Shown here: piece after piece, positions 1 through 8,707 of the stretch
Numbering within the stretch: position 1 is the first letter of the stretch
Layout: every line of letters begins with the position of its first letter
Assembly: GCA_903904005.1 (NCBI GenBank)
Contig: CAIVAR010000020.1
Coordinates: 1 to 54,471, forward strand
Direction of reading: 5' to 3'
Source of the DNA: an uncultured Anaeromyxobacter sp.
Lineage (GTDB): Bacteria; Myxococcota; Myxococcia; Myxococcales; Anaeromyxobacteraceae
DNA length: 54,471 nucleotides
Notes under the pieces: generated by a model
Seen by the model: only the letters and a program-made list of their open reading frames with translations
The model's database searches: none
Told to the model about the DNA's origin: nothing
Position numbers and translations under genes: made by a program

Positions 1-885
1 CCGCCCCACGAAGGCGACGATGATGGCGGCGAACCCGTAGCCCTGCGAGACGTGCGGGGTGAGCTGCCCCATGGGGCCGGCCACCTCGAGCGCCCCGGCG
101 ATGCCCGCCAGGGCGCCGGAGATGAGGAAGGTGCTCCAGAGCGCCTGGCGCGAGGAGAATCCGGCGTAGCGCGCCGCGGCCGGCGCGGGTCCGCCCACGA
201 GCAGCTGCATGCCCCGGTAGGTGCGGTGCATGAAGACCCACATCCCCGCGGCCGCCGCGAGCGCCAGCAGGAACCCCCAGTGGAGCCGCATGCCGGTGAT
301 GAGGCGGGGCACGCCGGTCGAGGCGGCGAAGTTCATGGTCTGCGGGAAGTTGAAGCCCCGCGGGTCCTTCCAGGGGCCGAAGACCAGCCAGGAGAGGAAG
401 AGGTCGGCCACGTAGACGAGCATCAGGCTGACCAGGATCTCGTTGGCGTTGAACCGGTCGCGCAGCAGGGCGGCGATGCCCGCCCAGATCATCCCCCCCA
501 CCGCGCCGGCGATCACCAGCATCGGGAAGAAGGCCCAGGGGTTCATGGGGACCTGGTTCGCGGTGACGGCGAGCGCGAGCCCTCCCCCCAGGATGCCGCC
601 GACGAGGAACTGCCCCTCGGCGCCGATGTTCCAGACGTTGGCCCTGAAGGCCAGGCCGAGCCCGACGGCGCAGAGGATGAGGGGGGTGGCCTTGAGCCCC
701 AGCTCGGTGAGGCCGCGGGTCCCGCTCCACGGCTTCACGAGGAAGATCTCGAGCCCCTGGATCGGGTCCTTGCCGAGCAGGGCGAAGAGGGTGGCGGCCA
801 CGGCCACGGTGATGGCGAGGGCCACGAACGGGGAGAGCACGCTCCAGAGCCGGGACGGGGCCGGCCGTGCCTCGAGCCGGATCAC
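1..885 (-). CDS. ABC transporter permease, BmpC/YufP-type (nucleoside or simple-sugar uptake), 3' end cut off
   Basis: Inner-membrane permease subunit of a nucleoside/BMP-family ABC importer. 295 residues are visible and the reading frame is still open at base 1, so roughly the last 50-70 residues of the family's usual 350-365 are missing. The chain is very hydrophobic with repeated membrane segments, and carries the family-typical stretch NVWNIGAEGQF near residue 88. Translation starts at a GTG that overlaps the stop of the upstream ATPase gene by four bases (GTGA), so the two are translationally coupled. The second permease and the BMP-type binding lipoprotein usually found in such systems would lie outside the window. 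The purine-salvage neighbour supports nucleoside or purine uptake. Family call is firm; substrate is inferred. Confidence 0.85.
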   Translation of the reverse strand, partial: MIRLEARPAPSRLWSVLSPFVALAITVAVAATLFALLGKDPIQGLEIFLVKPWSGTRGLTELGLKATPLILCAVGLGLAFRANVWNIGAEGQFLVGGILGGGLALAVTANQVPMNPWAFFPMLVIAGAVGGMIWAGIAALLRDRFNANEILVSLMLVYVADLFLSWLVFGPWKDPRGFNFPQTMNFAASTGVPRLITGMRLHWGFLLALAAAAGMWVFMHRTYRGMQLLVGGPAPAAARYAGFSSRQALWSTFLISGALAGIAGALEVAGPMGQLTPHVSQGYGFAAIIVAFVGR

Positions 886-2408
886 GCGGCGCCCTCCGCC
901 GCCTGCTCGTTGCCCGGCCACAGCCCGCTCATCCACTCGCCGATGAGCTCGACGGTGGCCTTGGGCGTGTCGATGGAGGGGGAGAGCCGCCCGCGGGCGA
1001 TGACGTGGAGCCGGTCGGAGATCTCGAAGAGCTCCTCGAGTTCCTCCGAGACCACCAGCACGGCGCACCCGGCGTCGCGCAGCGCGATGAGCTCGGCCCG
1101 GATCTGCGCCGAGGCCCCCACGTCCACCCCCCAGGTCGGCTGGGCCACCACCAGCACCTTGGGGACCGCGTCGATCTCGCGACCCACGATGTACTTCTGG
1201 AGGTTGCCGCCGGAGAGGCTCTTGGCCACGGCCCCGGGGCCCGAGGCCTTGACCGCGAAGCGCCCGATGATCCCCTTCGTCTGCTCCCCCAGGAACCGCC
1301 GGTCGATCCAGCCGGCGGCCCGGATGGCCTCGCGCCGGGTGAGGAGCATGTTGTTCGCGAGCGAGAAGGCGGGCACGGCGCCGCGCCCCAGCCGCTCCTC
1401 GGGGACGAAGTGGAGCCCCAGCTTGCGCCGCGCCGCCGGCCCCTTTCGCCCGATGGACGTGCCGAAGAGCCGGACCATTCCGGCCTGGGCCCGCGGGTCC
1501 TCGCCGGACAGGGTGGCGAGCAGCTCCTGCTGGCCGTTGCCGGAGATGCCGGCGATCCCCACGATCTCCCCCTCGCGCACCTCGAGGGAGATGCGGTCGA
1601 TGGGGACGCTGTAGCGATCCCACCGCGCCAGCGAGAGGTCATTCACGGTGAGTGCGACCTTGCCGGGGCGGGGCGGCCGGTGCACCAGCACCGGCGGCTC
1701 GGCGCCGATCATCATGCGCGACAGGCTGCCGGTGGTCTCCTGGACGGGGTCGCAGGTCCCCACCAGCCGCCCTCCCCGCAGCACCGTGCAGGCCGTGCAG
1801 AGCGCCCGGATCTCGTCGAGCTTGTGGCTGATGTAGAGGATCGAGCAGCCCGTGGCGGCCAGCTTCCGCAGGGTGACGAAGAGCTTCCCCACCGCCTGCG
1901 GGGTGAGCACCGAGGTGGGCTCGTCGAGGATGAGGAGCCGGGGATTGGCCAGCAGCGCCCGCACGATCTCCACCCGCTGCCGCTCCCCGACCGAGAGCAC
2001 GTGGACCGGCCGGGCCGGGTCGAGGTCGAGTCCGTACTCGGCGGCCTTGGCCTGGATCCCGCGCGTCACCTCCTCGAGCGAGACCTTGCCGTCCATGCCC
2101 AGCCAGACGTTCTCGGCCACCGACAGCGAGTCGAAGAGCGAGAAGTGCTGGAACACCATGGCGATGCCCAGCGCGCGCGCCTCGTGCGGGCTGCGGATGG
2201 TCACCGGGCGCCCGTCCCAGGCGATCTCGCCAACGTCCGGGCGGAGCGCGCCGTAGACGATCTTCACCAGGGTGGACTTGCCGGCGCCGTTCTCCCCCAG
2301 GAGCGCGTGGATCTCCCCCGGCTGCACGGTGAGCGCCACGTCGTCGTTGGCGATCACCGCGCCGAAGCGCTTCGTCACGTGCGCGAGTCGGAGCCGGGGC
2401 GCGGTCAC
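882..2408 (-). CDS. ABC transporter ATP-binding protein with two nucleotide-binding domains (YufO/NupO-like)
   Basis: Cytoplasmic ATPase of the nucleoside/BMP-type importer whose permease follows it. 508 residues form two fused ABC domains. The first has a canonical Walker A (GENGAGKST, about residue 38), a signature variant LSVGERQ and Walker B LLILDEPTS. The second has a degenerate P-loop (GISGNGQQE), an LSGGNLQK signature and VLVVAQPTWG in the Walker B region. This degenerate second half is normal for the family (COG3845, also seen in sugar importers such as RbsA/MglA). The start is a GTG at 2408; no strong ribosome-binding site is visible. It lies 60 nt downstream of gpt on the same strand, suggesting a purine uptake and salvage operon. 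Confidence 0.9.
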   Translation of the reverse strand: MTAPRLRLAHVTKRFGAVIANDDVALTVQPGEIHALLGENGAGKSTLVKIVYGALRPDVGEIAWDGRPVTIRSPHEARALGIAMVFQHFSLFDSLSVAENVWLGMDGKVSLEEVTRGIQAKAAEYGLDLDPARPVHVLSVGERQRVEIVRALLANPRLLILDEPTSVLTPQAVGKLFVTLRKLAATGCSILYISHKLDEIRALCTACTVLRGGRLVGTCDPVQETTGSLSRMMIGAEPPVLVHRPPRPGKVALTVNDLSLARWDRYSVPIDRISLEVREGEIVGIAGISGNGQQELLATLSGEDPRAQAGMVRLFGTSIGRKGPAARRKLGLHFVPEERLGRGAVPAFSLANNMLLTRREAIRAAGWIDRRFLGEQTKGIIGRFAVKASGPGAVAKSLSGGNLQKYIVGREIDAVPKVLVVAQPTWGVDVGASAQIRAELIALRDAGCAVLVVSEELEELFEISDRLHVIARGRLSPSIDTPKATVELIGEWMSGLWPGNEQAAEGAA

Positions 2409-2468
2409 GGGGAACCCGTAGATTCGGAGGCGGACCTCATACCACAGGGTCGTCGGGGATCGGGGGGG

Positions 2469-2978
2469 CTACAGGCCTCGCCGCTGGGACTTGATGGGCG
2501 AGACGAAGCGGTAGTCGATGTCCCAGGGGAAGTAGATCCACTTCTCCTGCTTGAACTCCTTCACGAAGGTGTCGACCACCGGGCGACCCAGCGGCTTCGC
2601 GTAGAGGCAGGCGAAGTGGGCCTTGGGCAGCCGCTCCCGGACGGCGCGGGCCGTCCCGCCCGTGTCCACGAGGTCGTCGATGAGGAGCCACCCGTCGCCG
2701 TCCCCGTCGATCGACTTGAGCCACTGCAGCTTTCCCTGCGTCTTGGCCTCGACGCCCGGATCGGTGGACGCGTAGCTGACCACGCAGACCGTGTCGATGA
2801 GCCGGATGTCGAGCTCCCGCGCCACCAGCGCGGCGGGCACGAGCCCCCCGCGGGTGATGGCGATGATGCCCTTCCACTCCCCCAGGTCGTGCAGCACCGT
2901 GGCCAGGTAGCGCGCGTCGCGGTGCAGCTCGACCCACGAGATGATGATCTCGTCCTTGTACGGATTCGGATCGGCCAT
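2469..2978 (-). CDS. gpt: Xanthine(-guanine) phosphoribosyltransferase
   Basis: Purine salvage enzyme that transfers phosphoribose from PRPP to xanthine, guanine or, less well, hypoxanthine. The 169-residue chain aligns through its length with E. coli Gpt (152 residues). It shares the WKGIIAITRGGLVPAALVAREL region near residue 35, a VCVVSY strand, the PRPP-binding loop IDDLVDTGGTA near residue 100, KAHFACLYAKP, and a C-terminal PWDIDYRFV segment. It has about 15 extra residues in total, mainly in the loop after VSYAS. It starts at an ATG and is first in a minus-strand run with the nucleoside-type ABC transporter, so imported bases would be trapped as nucleotides. I see no regulatory element in the 73 bases upstream. 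Confidence 0.93.
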   Translation of the reverse strand: MADPNPYKDEIIISWVELHRDARYLATVLHDLGEWKGIIAITRGGLVPAALVARELDIRLIDTVCVVSYASTDPGVEAKTQGKLQWLKSIDGDGDGWLLIDDLVDTGGTARAVRERLPKAHFACLYAKPLGRPVVDTFVKEFKQEKWIYFPWDIDYRFVSPIKSQRRGL

Positions 2979-3051
2979 GGCGCGTTGTAGATCGGGGGGC
3001 TGACGCCGGACCCGGGGCGGCGCGCCGCACCCGTGGGTGGATGTGGGATGA

Positions 3052-5943
3052 CTACGCCAGGATGGCCTTCAGGTATTCGGCCGTACGGCCCTTCCGCTCC
3101 CGCTCGACCTCCTTCGGGTCGACGGCGACGAACTTCTCGTCGGGCGAGATCTTGAAGAGGGGCTGCCCCTTCTGGACGATCGTCCCGTCCGGGCCGGTGA
3201 GGATGATCTTGTCGACCGTGCCCGAGAACGGCGCACGGACGGTGTTGAACATCTTCATCACCTCGATGATGTAGAGCGCCTGCCCCTTCTCGAAGTGCAT
3301 GCCCTCGTGGACGAAGGCCGGCTTCCCGGGGGCCTCCTGCCCGTAGTACATGCCGCCGCACATGGCCACGATCTCGTCGGCCTTGGTGGAGGGCGGCGGC
3401 GCGAGGAACTTCTTCATCCGGGCCTGCAGGTCGGGATCGGCGAGGTAGCCCGGGATGGTGACGTCGAGGTCCTCCTCCACCCGGAAGTCGAAGAACTTCA
3501 CCTGCTCGGCCAGCATGAAGAGCAGCCCGAGCAGCTCGTTGCCGAGCTCGTAGCCCTGGTGCGCCGAGCGGATGCGCGCCCAGGTCTCGGCGTCGTAGCC
3601 GCCCTGGGGCGTCTCGCCCTCCAGGATCTCGTTGAGCTTCCAGAACTCATGCCTCTCGAGCCCGAAGACGCGGCGAAGCTCCTGGTAGAAGCGGATCGAC
3701 TTCTGGAGCAGCTCGTGGTCGTGCTGCCAGATCACCTCGGCCGCCGGCGCCTTCGGGTCGAAGGCCATGTTCAGGTAGGTGTAGGTGTCGTTGAGCACGC
3801 CGAGCGGGTTGCGGATCCAGACCATCCGGCCGTCGCGGATCTCGTAGGCCCTCCGGTTGAGCGAGAGCCAGCCGGCGAACAGGTGCGGGTCGTCGAGGAG
3901 CCGCTCCATGGGGCGGGTGAGGAGCGTGCCCTTGCGGTCGAGCACCTCGGTCACCGCCTTGGCCGCCGACGGGTCGTCGGGGAACTCGGCGGCAGCCTTC
4001 TTCGCGTAGTGCTTCCTCATCTCGGCGAAGGCGAAGGCCAGGTCGAGCTTGTTGGACTCCTCCTTCAGCTGGCCGACGAGCGTCAGGTAGGGGACGACGA
4101 AGCGGGTGGTGGGCTTCGCCATCACGTTCTGGCCGATGAACCAGTTCACCAGCCCGTAGTGGAACTCGAGGTTGGTGGCGAGCTGGACGCCGCGCAGGCT
4201 GGTCCGGGAGATGACGTCGGAGAGCTTCTCGTAGCTCTCCTGCCGGTCCTGGCCCGCGGTGAGGAGCAGCGCGATGTTCGAGTCGTAGGCGCCGGCCACC
4301 CGGTAGCGCATGAACATGCCGGTGTCCGGGTTCACCAGGCTGATGCCCTGGTCGTCGCGGATCTCGCCCGGGATGGGCTTCGACCAGAAGCGGATGACGC
4401 CGCCGGCGTGGGGGGACAGCGAGGCGTCGGTGGCGTTCAAGCGCGCCTCGGCGCTGGCGCCGAAGCGGGCCACGCGGGTGGGCCGGGGCAGCCGCTCCTT
4501 GTGGCGGGCCAGGAGCGCCATGGCCTCGACGAGCGACTCGACGACGAAGGCGTCCCTGGGGTCGTCGGGGTTGGTGAACTTCAGGCTGTAGCAGAGCTCG
4601 GTGACCCGGTGCTCCACCTGGATGCGGGTGTTCACCTCCATGAAGTAGTAGCGGTCCCGGTCGACGATGCACTCGAAGGTGGAGGCCGAGTCGAGCCCCA
4701 CTGCGGCGCCGAAGCGGGAAGCGTCGTCCTCCATCCGCTTCAGGATCTCGAGGTCGGTGGCGAGCGCCTTGGCCTCGGCGGCGCGCCCGCCCTTCCGGGC
4801 CGTCTCGATGGCGGCGGTGAGCCCCTCCTGCGTCACCGAGATCTCGAGCAGCTTCTGCTCGTGCATCTGCAGCGAGCAGTCGCGGCCGCCCAGCGACACG
4901 CACCACTTGCCGTTGCCGAGCAGCTGGATCTCGTTGTGGCGGGTCTGCTCGATGTTCAGCTCGACGAGGACGTTCTTGTTGTCGCCCACGCCGTTGGCCT
5001 TCACCTCGTTCAGCACCTCGCGGGTGAGCGTGGCCGCCTCGGCCGCCGCCTCGGCGATGGCCTTGGCGTCGGCGTCCTTGCGGGTGAGGAGCGAGCCGCC
5101 CAGGATGCGCTGCCCCTTGCCGCCGCCGCCGCCGATGGCCTTCAGGCGCACCCGGCTCTGCGGGTACTTCGTGAACATGTCCACCACTTCCTTGCGGACC
5201 TGCTCCCCCAGCTCGTCGATGGTGTAGAGGTCGAGCCCCTTGGCGTACGAGGCCATGAGGATGGCGTCGGCCAGCTCGACCGGCGGGCGCTTGGCGTCGG
5301 CCAGGAGCTTCGGGTCGACCGCGAGCCCCTCGGCCTTGGCGAGCGCGAGCAGCTGCTCCCGGCTCGGGTGCTTGGCGAGCAGCGTGCGGGCGGCCACGTC
5401 GTTGACGCCCGGGGTCACCGAGACCTTGACCTCGAGCGCGGTGCGCTTGGCCTCGTCCTTCTTGCCGGCGCGGGCCTGGGTCACGGAGTTGGGGCCGATG
5501 AACTTGAGTCCGGCCTTCTCCAGGGTGGAGACGAACTCCTCGTCCTCGGCCATGAAGCCGTAGCCGGCGAAGACCGAGTCGTAGCCGTTGTCCCGGGCGA
5601 TCTGGACGATCTGCTGCATGCGCTCGACGCGCTCCTCCTTGCTGGCGCCGGAGTAGTCGGGCACCCGGTGGACGCGCCGGTTGTCGGCGAGCTGGCGCAG
5701 CTCGGGGGCGAGCGCGTTGGGGTAGATGATGGAGTCCTTCTCGGAGAGCAGGATCCCGAAGTGGGTGATCCCCATCTCCTCGAAGACGTCCATGGCCTCC
5801 TTGCGGATGGGGCCGCGGCAGACGATGAGCGGCTTCAGGTCCTCGGAGGCGAAGGAGCGGACCCAGGGCGACGGGGACTTCCCGAGCCGCCGGTCGCGGT
5901 GGATGAGGGGGTTGTTGCGGTAGAGGTCGGCGGTGGCGGCCAT
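3052..5943 (-). CDS. Biotin carboxylase fused to biotin carboxyl carrier domain (acyl-CoA carboxylase alpha-type chain), with unusual insertion
   Basis: ATP-dependent carboxylation of biotin, supplying the carboxyltransferase encoded next. Of 963 residues, about 36-175 form the biotin carboxylase N-domain. The ATP-grasp glycine loop (GGGGGKG, 271-277), HEQK (361-364) and EVNTRIQVEH (436-445) follow. A biotinyl domain occupies the end, with EVMKMF placing the biotin-accepting lysine at 897. Two things are odd. About 85 residues (roughly 181-266) are inserted between the PGV segment and the glycine loop, where typical enzymes have about 20-30. There is also a long region (about 600-860) between the carboxylase and the biotin domain, so the chain is nearly 300 residues longer than a propionyl-CoA carboxylase alpha subunit. 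The substrate (acetyl-, propionyl- or another acyl-CoA) cannot be read from this chain. The gap to the next gene is 42 nt. Confidence 0.88.
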   Translation of the reverse strand: MAATADLYRNNPLIHRDRRLGKSPSPWVRSFASEDLKPLIVCRGPIRKEAMDVFEEMGITHFGILLSEKDSIIYPNALAPELRQLADNRRVHRVPDYSGASKEERVERMQQIVQIARDNGYDSVFAGYGFMAEDEEFVSTLEKAGLKFIGPNSVTQARAGKKDEAKRTALEVKVSVTPGVNDVAARTLLAKHPSREQLLALAKAEGLAVDPKLLADAKRPPVELADAILMASYAKGLDLYTIDELGEQVRKEVVDMFTKYPQSRVRLKAIGGGGGKGQRILGGSLLTRKDADAKAIAEAAAEAATLTREVLNEVKANGVGDNKNVLVELNIEQTRHNEIQLLGNGKWCVSLGGRDCSLQMHEQKLLEISVTQEGLTAAIETARKGGRAAEAKALATDLEILKRMEDDASRFGAAVGLDSASTFECIVDRDRYYFMEVNTRIQVEHRVTELCYSLKFTNPDDPRDAFVVESLVEAMALLARHKERLPRPTRVARFGASAEARLNATDASLSPHAGGVIRFWSKPIPGEIRDDQGISLVNPDTGMFMRYRVAGAYDSNIALLLTAGQDRQESYEKLSDVISRTSLRGVQLATNLEFHYGLVNWFIGQNVMAKPTTRFVVPYLTLVGQLKEESNKLDLAFAFAEMRKHYAKKAAAEFPDDPSAAKAVTEVLDRKGTLLTRPMERLLDDPHLFAGWLSLNRRAYEIRDGRMVWIRNPLGVLNDTYTYLNMAFDPKAPAAEVIWQHDHELLQKSIRFYQELRRVFGLERHEFWKLNEILEGETPQGGYDAETWARIRSAHQGYELGNELLGLLFMLAEQVKFFDFRVEEDLDVTIPGYLADPDLQARMKKFLAPPPSTKADEIVAMCGGMYYGQEAPGKPAFVHEGMHFEKGQALYIIEVMKMFNTVRAPFSGTVDKIILTGPDGTIVQKGQPLFKISPDEKFVAVDPKEVERERKGRTAEYLKAILA

Positions 5944-5985
5944 CGTGGGGGTCTCCGGTGTCGGATTCGGGCGGGGTGGCCGGGG

Positions 5986-7710
5986 CTAGTGGAACTCGCG
6001 CTGCGGGCCGCCCATCGGCGACGGCTTGTAATGGCGGAGCATGAAGTGGAGGTTCTTGCCCAGCACCTCGCGCAGGTCGGTGGGCATGACGAGCGAGGAG
6101 ATCGAGCCGAGGGCGAGCCCTTCCTTGGGGTTCATCAGCTCCTTCTCGTAGCGCCGGTTGAGCGCCGCCTCCTGCTGCTTCAGCCACTCGGCGGCCTCCT
6201 TCTCGGCGTCCTTCTTGGCCGGCGGCCCCTCCATGCCGGCGGCGGTGCGGGCGGCCACGCCCTTCTTCACCATGTCGGCGGCCCCGGCGCGGAGCTTGCG
6301 GAGCTCGTCCTTGTAGACGAACTCCTTGCCGGCCGGCCCCATCACGGCGAGGCGCGTGGTGGGGAGCGCCAGCACCAGGTCGGCGCCGGTCGGGTAGTTG
6401 TTGTAGGAGGCGTAGGCGCCGCCGAAGGCGTTGCGCAGGATGAGCAGGATGCGGGGGGTGCGCACGTCGACGATGGAGTCGAGCATGGAGCGGCCGGCCT
6501 GCACGATGCCGCGGGCCTCCTGCTCGCGACCGGGGAGGAAGCCGGTGGTGTCCTCCATGAAGATGATGGGGATGTTGTAGATGTTGCAGAAGCGGACGAA
6601 CCTCGCGATCTTCACCGCCGAGTCGCAGTCGATCTGGCCGGAGGACACGGCGCTGTTGTTGGCCACGAAGCCCACCACGTGGCCGCCCAGGCGGCCGAAG
6701 GCGGTGACCGCCTCCCGGGCCCGGTCCGGCTGCAGCTCGAAGTAGTCGCCGTAGTCGCAGACCTGCTGGATGATGATCGAGACGTCGAAGGGGGTGTTGA
6801 ACCCGGACGACGAGTTGAAGGCCTTCTTGAGCAGCGTGTTGATCTCCCAGGTCTTGCGGTCGAGCGGGTCGGTGGTCTCCTCGAAGGGCGCCATCACCGA
6901 GTTGTTGTCCGGGATGTAGGCGAGCAGCCGCACGGCCTGGCGCAGCGCGGCCAGCTCGTCCTGCACGGTGAGGTCGGCCACGCCCGAGTTGCCGTGGACC
7001 TTGGGTCCGCCCAGCTCCTCCGGGGTGATGTCCTCGCCGAGCACCGACTTCACCACGCCCGGCCCGGTCAGGCCGAAGAAGGTGTCGTTGGGCTGGATGA
7101 CGAAGCTGCCCTGGCGGGGCAGGTACGAGCCGCCGCCGGCGTTGAAGCCGAACATGCACATGATGGTGGGCACCACGCCGCTGATCTTGCGCAGCGCCGT
7201 GAAGGCCTCGGCGTAGCCGTCGAGCCCGCCCACGCCGGCCGGCACGAAGGCACCCGCCGAGTCGTTCATGCCGATGAGGGGGATGCCCCGCTCGCCGGCG
7301 AGGCGGAAGTGCTTGGCCAGCTTGGAGCCGTTGGTGGCGTCCATCGAGCCGGCACGGACCGTGAAGTCGTGGCCGTAGACGGCCACGTCGCGCCCGTTGA
7401 TGTTGAGCACCGCCGTGACCAGCGAGGCGCCGTCGAGGTTCTTGCCCCAGTTCTGGAAGAGGACGATGGGCTCCTTGTCGGAGAGCACCCGCATGCGCTC
7501 CCACACGGTCATCCGCTTCTTGGCGTGCTGCTTCTCGATCTGGTCGATGGCGACCGATCGGATGGGGCGCTGGATGAGATCCCAGCCCTCCTTCATCGCC
7601 TCCTCGTAGGCGCCGGTGGCGCGGGCGATCTCGCCCGGGATGTTGAAGTCGACCTTCTCCGGCGGGTCGAGCGGGTTGGCGAGCGTCGGCTTGATGGGGC
7701 GCTTGGACAT
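5986..7710 (-). CDS. Acyl-CoA carboxylase carboxyltransferase (beta-type) subunit
   Basis: Transfers CO2 from carboxybiotin to an acyl-CoA, probably partnering the biotin carboxylase encoded immediately downstream. 574 residues contain both crotonase-like halves of a carboxyltransferase: an N-terminal half with [14 protein letters not shown] and NDSAGAFV, and a C-terminal half with DTTGFLPG and [11 protein letters not shown] oxyanion-type loops. The start was set at the ATG at 7710 (MSKRPIKP) because GGAGG lies 11 nt upstream. A longer frame reaches back to 7863, but its extra 51 residues look non-coding and overlap the probable promoter. A 35-residue lysine/glutamate-rich helical stretch precedes the C terminus. 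PccB-like enzymes are normally 510-540 residues. Substrate class is inferred. Confidence 0.88.
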   Translation of the reverse strand: MSKRPIKPTLANPLDPPEKVDFNIPGEIARATGAYEEAMKEGWDLIQRPIRSVAIDQIEKQHAKKRMTVWERMRVLSDKEPIVLFQNWGKNLDGASLVTAVLNINGRDVAVYGHDFTVRAGSMDATNGSKLAKHFRLAGERGIPLIGMNDSAGAFVPAGVGGLDGYAEAFTALRKISGVVPTIMCMFGFNAGGGSYLPRQGSFVIQPNDTFFGLTGPGVVKSVLGEDITPEELGGPKVHGNSGVADLTVQDELAALRQAVRLLAYIPDNNSVMAPFEETTDPLDRKTWEINTLLKKAFNSSSGFNTPFDVSIIIQQVCDYGDYFELQPDRAREAVTAFGRLGGHVVGFVANNSAVSSGQIDCDSAVKIARFVRFCNIYNIPIIFMEDTTGFLPGREQEARGIVQAGRSMLDSIVDVRTPRILLILRNAFGGAYASYNNYPTGADLVLALPTTRLAVMGPAGKEFVYKDELRKLRAGAADMVKKGVAARTAAGMEGPPAKKDAEKEAAEWLKQQEAALNRRYEKELMNPKEGLALGSISSLVMPTDLREVLGKNLHFMLRHYKPSPMGGPQREFH

Positions 7711-7767
7711 GGGGCTCGTGACCTCCGACCGCGGGGGGCGCCACACGGGCGCGAAAAAAGAATGCGG

Positions 7768-7796
7768 ATTGTGGCAAGCCCGGGCCCGACCGGCAA
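7768..7796 (-). promoter_or_regulatory. Candidate sigma-70-type promoter for the carboxylase operon
   Basis: Read on the minus strand, TTGCCG and CACAAT are separated by exactly 17 bases (five of six and four of six matches to consensus by eye). They sit about 58 bases before the carboxyltransferase ATG. The stretch just downstream (T-rich, the only A/T tract in this intergenic region) fits a transcription start. This is a pattern match in GC-rich DNA and could be chance. Confidence 0.35.
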
Positions 7797-7840
7797 GCAC
7801 TTCGCCATCGATCGCACGCGCGCCGATGACGCGCCGCGCC

Positions 7841-7863
7841 GTGATCGGCGCGCTCCGGATCAC
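7841..7863. promoter_or_regulatory. Inverted repeat upstream of the Liv operon, candidate operator
   Basis: GTGATC and GATCAC are exact reverse complements separated by 11 bases, giving a 23-bp dyad. It lies 40 bases before the livG ATG, and a TAGGAT sequence follows immediately and could act as a -10 box. Position and size suit a dimeric repressor or activator site controlling the long plus-strand gene run. No regulator gene is adjacent, and the assignment is inference. Confidence 0.3.
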
Positions 7864-7903
7864 TAGGATTCACGCTCCGCGCAACCAGCACGGGAAGGAG
7901 CGC

Positions 7904-8707
7904 ATGACGGGACGACCGGTCGGCGAGAGCGAGGACCGGGACATCCTGTCGGTCGAGGGGCTTTCGCTCTCCTTCGGAGGGCTGGCCGCACTCACGCTTG
8001 TGGACCTCTCAGTCCGGGCCGGGTCGGTCACCGGGATCATCGGCCCGAACGGCGCGGGAAAGACGAGCCTCCTCAACTGCATCTCCGGCTTCTACAGGCC
8101 GCAGCGGGGGCGCGTGACCTTCGACGGCAAGGACGTGACCCGCGTCGCCCCCGACCGGCGGGCCGGGCTGGGCATCGGGCGCACCTTCCAGAACGTGGCC
8201 CTCTTCGAGGGCATGAGCGTCCTCGACAACGTGAAGCTGGGCGCCCACACCCGGCTCTCCTCGGGGATCCTCTCCACCATGGCCTTCACCCCGAGTGCAC
8301 GTCGCGAGGAGCTGCGGCTGCGCGAGGAGGTGGAGAACGAGGTGCTCGACTTCCTGGAGATCGAGCACCTGCGCCACCGCACGGTGGGGAGCCTGGCCTA
8401 CGGCCTGCAGAAGCGGGTCGACCTGGCCCGGGCCCTGGCCATGCGCCCGCGCATCCTGCTGCTCGACGAGCCGGTGGCCGGCATGAACGAGGAGGAGACC
8501 GAGGACATGGCCCGCTTCATCCTCGACGTCCGGGAGGAGCGGGGCGTGACCATCGTGCTCATCGAGCACGACATGGGCGTGGTCATGGACCTCTGCGACC
8601 GCATCGCGGTGCTCTCCTTCGGGGAGCGCATCGCGCTGGGCTCGCCCGACGAGATCCGGCGCGACCCCGAGGTGATCCGGGCCTACCTGGGCGAGGAGGC
8701 GGCGTGA
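7904..8707 (+). CDS. livG: Branched-chain-amino-acid-type ABC transporter ATP-binding protein LivG
   Basis: One of two ATPases of a Liv/HAAT-family importer. 267 residues with Walker A GPNGAGKTS (about residue 46), an AYGLQKRVDLARAL signature region and Walker B ILLLDEPVAGMN, followed by IEHDMGVVMDLCDRI, which is typical of LivG rather than LivF. The start is the ATG at 7904 because GGAAGGAG lies four bases upstream; longer upstream frames lack this support. The last codon overlaps the GTG of livH. It is the first gene of a tightly packed 13-gene run. The substrate may be a carboxylic or aromatic acid rather than leucine, given the acyl-CoA synthetase five genes downstream. Confidence 0.92.
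   Translation: MTGRPVGESEDRDILSVEGLSLSFGGLAALTLVDLSVRAGSVTGIIGPNGAGKTSLLNCISGFYRPQRGRVTFDGKDVTRVAPDRRAGLGIGRTFQNVALFEGMSVLDNVKLGAHTRLSSGILSTMAFTPSARREELRLREEVENEVLDFLEIEHLRHRTVGSLAYGLQKRVDLARALAMRPRILLLDEPVAGMNEEETEDMARFILDVREERGVTIVLIEHDMGVVMDLCDRIAVLSFGERIALGSPDEIRRDPEVIRAYLGEEAA

Noticed and set aside
52-1614. Plus-strand 520-codon frame at the left edge
   Set aside because: It is antisense to the permease and ATPase genes, with low-complexity charged sequence and no recognisable family.
3295-7866. A plus-strand open frame of 1523 codons opposite the carboxylase genes, and a similar 1414-codon frame on the minus strand
   Set aside because: Both are rich in Gly/Ala/Arg/Val/Leu repeats without domains, as expected for the complementary or shifted frames of very GC-rich genes; the real frames carry clear carboxylase motifs.
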